Assembly (NCBI GenBank): GCA_025352865.1
Contig: JANXSB010000154.1
Span: 1 to 9,155 of the forward strand
Reading direction: 5' to 3'
Length of the DNA stretch: 9,155 nucleotides
Origin: Chthoniobacter sp.
GTDB taxonomy: Bacteria; Verrucomicrobiota; Verrucomicrobiia; Chthoniobacterales; Chthoniobacteraceae
Shown here: piece after piece, positions 5,090 to 9,155 of the stretch
How the letters are laid out: each line of letters begins with the position of its first letter
Position numbering within the stretch: the stretch's first letter is position 1
Translations under genes and position numbers: made by a program
Notes under the pieces: generated by a model
The model's input: only the letters and a program-made list of their open reading frames with translations
What the model was told of the DNA's origin: nothing
The model's database searches: none

Positions 5090-8059
5090 CTACGGCTTCT
5101 TCGCCGGTTTCGTGATCGCCTTGAAATACTTTTCCACGATCTCGCTGTATTGCTCGATCATCGTCTCGCCCTGCACCGCGCCGGATTCGCGGTTCACCGC
5201 GTTCACGCCATGCACCACATCCGCCTTGTCCAGCGCCACCGGCGCAGTCGCACCATCCGGCATCGCTTGGTTGCGGCCATTGCCGTTCAGCTTGGCCTTG
5301 TCGGCATCCGAGACGCGTGCCTCGTTACCCATCACGTTCGCATTCGGCCCGGTATAGACCGCCTGCCCGTCGCGCCCGCCGTTGCCCATCTGCCCTTGCC
5401 CCGGCTTGAATCCGCGCCCGCCAAACTTCTTCGACTCCATCATCTGCTTGAACGTCCCTTTGCCCGGCATCCCCGCCTGGATGCTCATGTATTGGTCGAG
5501 TTCGCTGCTCATCTCGCCTTCCTTGGCGTTGCACTTGGAAAAGAGCTTCTCCATCTCCCCGCGCAAAGTTTCCGCGAGCTGCGAGCCTTTGTCCCCGTTG
5601 CCCGCGAGCATCTCGCCCGTCGCCTTGTTCGCCAGCGTTTGCAGCCGCAGATCGCCCATCGCCTGCGCGATGCTCTTCGCGCTCTGCCCGGCTTTCGGAA
5701 ACTTCTCCTCTGCGGCCTTGCCGTCCTCCCACAGCTTCTGCTCCACCGCATCCAACTCGTCGCCGATCTGCTTCTGCGCCGCCGCCAGATCCTTCAGCGC
5801 GAGCTGATCCTCGCGGCTCAACGGGCCGGCCCGGTCGTAGGCTTTCGACTGCTTCGCCATCTCCTGCTGCGCCGCGTAGAGGTCTTTGAAGCGGTTGATG
5901 TCCTTCACGATTTCGTGCAGCAGGCTGATGTCCTCCAGCGGCTTGAGCACCTCGTCTTCCGTCTCCTGCTCCGTCTGCCCGAGACGCGCGAGCTGCTCGT
6001 CGGAGGCTTTTTTGAAATCGTCGAGCATCTTCTGGCTCGGAGCCTGTTGGCCGGCGGGCGATGGCTTCCCGTTCGGCTCCTGGCCTTGATTCGCGGGCGG
6101 CTGCCCGCCCGCCAGCGCCTTCATCTCCTCCTCGTTCGCCGCCGTGGAATCGCGAATCTCCTGCGCCTTTTCCGCGAGCGTGTTCTTCAGCTCCGCCTCC
6201 ACATCGTAGAGCGGCTGGTCGCGGACGAAATGCTCCATCGTGTCCGCGAGCGCATTCAGCTTCGCGTTCAGCGCGTGCTGCGCCGCCGTCAGCTCATCCA
6301 GCTTCTTTTGCAGCGCCGCCTTTTCCGCGTCGGTCTTCGCCGCGGCGAGCTGCTTTTTCAGCGCGTCGCTTTCCTCGCCCAGCTTCTTCTGCTGCTCCGC
6401 GAGGTCGCGGAAATCGTTCACCAGCTTCGCGTATTTCGCCTCGATGTCGCCCATGTCCGTCTGCTCGCGCAGGAAGGCGTTGTATTCCTCCGTCGTGATC
6501 ACCGTCAGCGTCACCGTCTTGCTCCGCGCGATGTGCGGCTCCGGCGCGTTGTCGATCGCCTCGGCGAAAATCGAAACCGTGTCGCCCGACGCCAGCCCCG
6601 TGAAATCCAGCGCCTGCGCCTCCCGCGCGTGCAGCGGCGGTTTCTCGTAGCCGACCACGCGCGGCTCACCGAAGACGCCGTTCCGCGCCGTGTGGATGCG
6701 CACCGTTTTCACGCCGTAGTCGTCGCCCGCCTCGACCACCGGCACGGCCTTGAAATCCATCGCCACAAACGTGTCGCCGTTCGGGTTCGCGATCTGCACC
6801 TCGGGTGGCAAATCGTGCGTCACCGTCAGCGCGCATTCCCATTTTTCCTGCGAGGCAAAGCCGTCGCGATCCGTGATCGAAAACGCGAGCTGTGCCGGCT
6901 GCTTGGCCTCGATCGTTGCCGTCACTTCCTTCTCGCCCGAGGGCTTCATCTCCACCGGCACAACCGTGCCCGATTCATCCGTCACGCTGATGTTTCCGCC
7001 CGCCAGCGGCCGGTTCGATTGCAGCCGAAACTCGATCTTGCTGCCCTCCAGCGCCTTCACGTTTTTGAAAGTGAGCGCGTGCTCATCCGGCGGCAGCGCG
7101 GTGTAAGCCGGCGGCGTGATTTTCACGAAAGCCCGTTCCAGCTTCGGCGTCAGGATCACGCCCACGCGCCGCTGCTTGCTCTGCGCGTGCCGGTTCTTCG
7201 TGTGGGCGAAAAGGATGAGGTTCGTCTTGATCCCCTCGATCTGCTGCGTGAACCCGCGCTCGCCCTTGTCGAACATCGGCACCATTGCCACCTGCTCCGG
7301 GTGTCCCTCCGGGAAATAAGACAGCCACAGCTCTCCCGGCCGATGCCCGCCGGATTTCGCCGTCACCAGCAGACTCTCGCCATACACCACCTGCGCCCCG
7401 TCCGCGCCCGGCTCGGCGATCTCCAGCCGAGTGAAAGAGTAGGGCGGATGATCGCCAAACGGATCGAAAAACCGCGGCACCTCCGTCCGCGTGATGTCAA
7501 AACCCAGCGCCAGCACCGCGGCGAAACCGAGCAACCCGTAGCCCGCGCGTTTCGCCTCGCGCCGCAGCGTGTCCGTGCGCGCGAGTTGCTCGATCGGTTC
7601 GTCCCGCAGCTCCCGCGCGTAACTCCTCACCGCCAGCGCCGCCAGTTCCCGCGTCATCTGCATGACGGAGGCATCCGTCGTCTGCGCGCGGAGCTGAAGG
7701 ATGTTCATCAGCTTCGAGCCGAGCCGCGCGTGCCGGCTCTCCAGCACCCGCGCCGTGTGCTCAAAAGCGTTCCGCTTTCCAAACGCGATCCACCCGCACC
7801 AACCCGCAAAGCCCAGCGCCAGCGACGCACCCGCCACGCTCAATCCCAAGCGCACTCCGCCCGCGAGGTGCAGCACCACGTCCACCACGAAGCATCCGAG
7901 TACAAATCCGACCGCCCACGGCCACGCCCGCAGCAGCCGCGTCCCGCCGCGTTCGATTTGCAAAATCCGATCCGCCGCCGCCAGCCGCGCCGCCAATGGG
8001 CCGAGCGGATCACCCGCGGCGGGAGCCGTGGGCGGAGGCAGTGGCAAAGTCGTGCTCAT
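5090..8059 (-). CDS. Large DUF4175-like membrane protein with extracytoplasmic and coiled-coil regions
   Basis: Integral membrane protein of 989 residues. Two transmembrane segments lie at about 46-66 and 70-93 and a third at about 173-189. Residues about 205-520 look like beta-rich extracytoplasmic domains (for example VKITPPAYTALPPDE at 312-326 and a SKTVTLTV strand at 513-520). Residues about 523-650 and 675-850 are Lys/Glu/Ala/Gln-rich coiled coil, separated by a Pro/Gln/Gly linker (651-677). A Gly-rich low-complexity stretch at about 877-912 precedes the C-terminus, which ends in a charged helix. This order matches DUF4175-type proteins of PVC bacteria, which co-occur with DUF4159 genes and sit near MoxR/DUF58/VWA clusters; the molecular role is unknown. 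I chose the ATG at 8057-8059: the frame stays open to a GTG at 8192-8194, but those 45 extra residues look non-coding and end beside repeat copy 3. The DUF4159 gene starts 10 bp downstream. Confidence 0.8.
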   Translation of the reverse strand: MSTTLPLPPPTAPAAGDPLGPLAARLAAADRILQIERGGTRLLRAWPWAVGFVLGCFVVDVVLHLAGGVRLGLSVAGASLALGFAGWCGWIAFGKRNAFEHTARVLESRHARLGSKLMNILQLRAQTTDASVMQMTRELAALAVRSYARELRDEPIEQLARTDTLRREAKRAGYGLLGFAAVLALGFDITRTEVPRFFDPFGDHPPYSFTRLEIAEPGADGAQVVYGESLLVTAKSGGHRPGELWLSYFPEGHPEQVAMVPMFDKGERGFTQQIEGIKTNLILFAHTKNRHAQSKQRRVGVILTPKLERAFVKITPPAYTALPPDEHALTFKNVKALEGSKIEFRLQSNRPLAGGNISVTDESGTVVPVEMKPSGEKEVTATIEAKQPAQLAFSITDRDGFASQEKWECALTVTHDLPPEVQIANPNGDTFVAMDFKAVPVVEAGDDYGVKTVRIHTARNGVFGEPRVVGYEKPPLHAREAQALDFTGLASGDTVSIFAEAIDNAPEPHIARSKTVTLTVITTEEYNAFLREQTDMGDIEAKYAKLVNDFRDLAEQQKKLGEESDALKKQLAAAKTDAEKAALQKKLDELTAAQHALNAKLNALADTMEHFVRDQPLYDVEAELKNTLAEKAQEIRDSTAANEEEMKALAGGQPPANQGQEPNGKPSPAGQQAPSQKMLDDFKKASDEQLARLGQTEQETEDEVLKPLEDISLLHEIVKDINRFKDLYAAQQEMAKQSKAYDRAGPLSREDQLALKDLAAAQKQIGDELDAVEQKLWEDGKAAEEKFPKAGQSAKSIAQAMGDLRLQTLANKATGEMLAGNGDKGSQLAETLRGEMEKLFSKCNAKEGEMSSELDQYMSIQAGMPGKGTFKQMMESKKFGGRGFKPGQGQMGNGGRDGQAVYTGPNANVMGNEARVSDADKAKLNGNGRNQAMPDGATAPVALDKADVVHGVNAVNRESGAVQGETMIEQYSEIVEKYFKAITKPAKKP

Positions 8060-8390
8060 GGATTGCTCGAACGGGTTTCCGATACTTCGACGATTGCCTC
8101 CGACGCTATCCGCTCCGCGAAAAACTGCGCGTCCTAAATTGCTGCGCAGTATTTTCGTCTTGTCGGCGTTCGCCGCGAACCCAGCCCACGACACGGGTCA
8201 TCCTGAGCGAAGCGGAGGTGGAAAGGCGGGCGTAGCGCAGTCGAAGGATCCCGGTGGTCCTTTAACGTCGAGCGCCAAATCGAACCGCCGGGGTCCTTCG
8301 ACTGCGTTCCGTCCCACCTTCGCCCGTGACGGAACTCCGCTCAGGATGACGGCTAGTTTTGCGGGAACTCAACCAAGCGCCATCCGCCCC
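8060..8390. other. 331-bp intergenic region upstream of the DUF4175-DUF4159 pair
   Basis: It separates the aldehyde-dehydrogenase-like gene from the DUF4175-like gene. It holds inverted-repeat copy 3 (8197-8350), 40 bp of plain sequence after the ALDH stop, and about 137 bp (8060-8196) in which a promoter for the pair would be expected. I see no convincing -35/-10 pair, strong Shine-Dalgarno, or separate terminator with a T-tract. A reading frame covering 8060-8194 is open but unlike the protein that follows. Confidence 0.6.
8197..8350. repeat. Long modular inverted-repeat element, copy 3
   Basis: A 154-bp element runs from GTCATCCTGAGCGAAGCG to CTCCGCTCAGGATGAC. The inner arms match (CGCAGTCGAAGGA against TCCTTCGACTGCG). 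The right arm holds a nested perfect 8-bp hairpin, GTTCCGTC (8306-8313) with GACGGAAC (8328-8335), around a 14-nt loop. The left arm carries an unpaired insert of about 20 bp (GAGGTGGAAAGGCGGGCG) at the corresponding place. The element lies 41 bp beyond the ALDH stop and 137 bp before the DUF4175-like start, where it could act as a terminator between the two transcription units. Confidence 0.85.
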
Positions 8391-9155
8391 TCACGCCCCG
8401 ATGGGATGCCAGGTCGTCTTAAACTCCAGCGTGTCGCGGATCGCGTAGAGGCTTTGCGCGGTGTAGGCGAACCAGTCGGGCTGGTCTTCCGCCTTGATCA
8501 GCCGCAAGCACTTTACGCTCTCCGCGGCACCGAGTGCGAGGGCCTTGCGCTCCTCCGCGCTCGCCACTCCGCAGAGCGCGCGGAGGTGGGTGTGGGTCGC
8601 GAAGGTCGGCAGCATTTCTTTGCGGAAGCCGGTGAGGAGATTGACCACGCCGCCGGGCAGGTCGCTCGTGGCGAGCATTTCGCCGAGGAGGATCGCCGGG
8701 TAGGGCTGCGTCTCGGAGGCGAGCGCGACGACGGTGTTGCCGCTCGTGATCGCGGGTGCGAAAAGCGAGACGAGCGCGAGGAGCGGCGCGGCATCCGGCG
8801 CGAGGACGCCGACGATGCCCATCGGCTCGGTGACGGTGAAATTGAAATGCGGCGAGGCGACGGGGTTCACGTTGCCGAGCACCTGCTCGTATTTGTCGGC
8901 CCAGCCGGCGTAGTAGACCAAACGATCAACGGCCGCGTCGACTTCGCGCCCGGCCGTACTTCGCACCGAGCCAAACCGTACCAGAGTCTCGATCATCTCC
9001 TCGCGCCGCGCCTCGAGCATTTCTCCGAGGCGGTAAAGAATCTGGCCGCGATTGTACGCGGTCCGCTTCGCCCAGCCGGGACCGGCCTTGGCCGCGGCTT
9101 CGACGGCATTGCGCAGATCCTTCCGGGTGCACTGCGGCATGTTCGCAAAGAAACC
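8391..9155 (-). CDS. Short aldehyde-dehydrogenase-like protein lacking the catalytic domain, N-terminus cut by window edge
   Basis: Member of the ALDH superfamily by its N-terminal half only. The frame is open to the right edge: five codons (GFFAN) precede the ATG at 9138-9140, so that ATG is probably internal and some 30-50 residues are missing. Numbering from that Met, RKDLRNAVEAAAKAGPGWAK (6-25), YNRGQILYRLGEML (29-42) and EPMGIVGVLAPDAAP (105-119) followed by APAITSGNTVVALASE (128-143) match the NAD-binding domain. The catalytic-site PWN is PDA, the usual KP after the GNTVV strand is ALA, and no Glu (ELGGK) or nucleophile Cys (GQxC) region exists before the stop at 8391, after WHPIGA. The clean, conserved-looking end suggests a naturally short family rather than a broken gene. 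As I recall, such proteins occur beside a full-length ALDH, sometimes with deoC; a partner may lie off the right edge. A structural or regulatory subunit role is inferred. Confidence 0.8.
   Translation of the reverse strand, partial: GFFANMPQCTRKDLRNAVEAAAKAGPGWAKRTAYNRGQILYRLGEMLEARREEMIETLVRFGSVRSTAGREVDAAVDRLVYYAGWADKYEQVLGNVNPVASPHFNFTVTEPMGIVGVLAPDAAPLLALVSLFAPAITSGNTVVALASETQPYPAILLGEMLATSDLPGGVVNLLTGFRKEMLPTFATHTHLRALCGVASAEERKALALGAAESVKCLRLIKAEDQPDWFAYTAQSLYAIRDTLEFKTTWHPIGA

Noticed and set aside
5054..8137. A 1027-codon reading frame on the plus strand opposite the DUF4175-like gene
   Set aside because: Its product is dominated by Arg, Leu and His with no domain-like pattern, as expected of the antisense of a G+C-rich gene; the minus-strand protein has clear membrane segments, coiled coils and family structure.
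8060..8194. N-terminal extension of the DUF4175-like protein to a GTG at 8192-8194
   Set aside because: The 45 added residues carry no membrane or domain signal and the start abuts a repeat element; the ATG at 8059 opens directly into a normal Pro-rich N-terminus and first membrane segment.
3959..8350. CRISPR array or phage attachment sites
   Set aside because: The repeats are three, irregularly spaced, palindromic and of different length, with no short regular spacers, no cas genes and no integrase or tRNA nearby.

Overview
This is a high-GC window (about 60-65% G+C by eye) in which every supported gene lies on the minus strand, so transcription runs from high to low coordinates. The gene content (a DUF4175/DUF4159 pair, a metallophosphoesterase-like protein with four CxxCH haem motifs, a heparan-glucosaminide acetyltransferase-like membrane protein, a catalytic-domain-less aldehyde dehydrogenase) suggests a member of the Verrucomicrobiota or a related PVC-group bacterium. 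That is inference from family content and style; no rRNA or marker gene is present, and I would not name a genus.

In transcription order (right to left): (1) 8391-9155, the C-terminal part of a short aldehyde-dehydrogenase-like protein whose start lies off the right edge. (2) 8060-8390, a 331-bp gap largely filled by a long inverted-repeat element (copy 3, 8197-8350). (3) 5090-8059, a 989-residue membrane protein with coiled coils (DUF4175-like), followed after 10 bp by (4) 4105-5079, a DUF4159 protein whose N-terminal coding region contains a second copy of the element (4841-5015). (5) A third copy (copy 1, 3959-4089) fills most of the gap before (6) 2546-3931, an exported or membrane-anchored protein with a degenerate metallophosphoesterase domain and a tetrahaem cytochrome domain. 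(7) 1401-2441, a multi-spanning acyltransferase-like protein preceded by a short hexanucleotide repeat. (8) 474-1343, a stand-alone homocysteine S-methyltransferase domain. (9) 1-470, a DedA/VTT-type membrane protein cut by the left edge and separated from gene 8 by 3 bp.

The DUF4175-DUF4159 pair is tightly coupled and probably works in the cell envelope; in PVC bacteria these families tend to lie near MoxR ATPase/DUF58/VWA genes, which are not visible here. Genes 6 to 9 look like a loosely spaced co-directional run of envelope and housekeeping functions with no obvious single pathway.

The most unusual content is not a gene but the family of three long, modular palindromic elements with GTCATyCTGAGC termini. 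They carry nested hairpins at an equivalent site in one arm, and one copy has become coding sequence at the front of the DUF4159 gene. The element class (intergenic repeats giving spurious peptides like 'HSERSE' and 'LRMT') is familiar from many bacterial genomes, but its function and mobility are, as far as I know, poorly explained.
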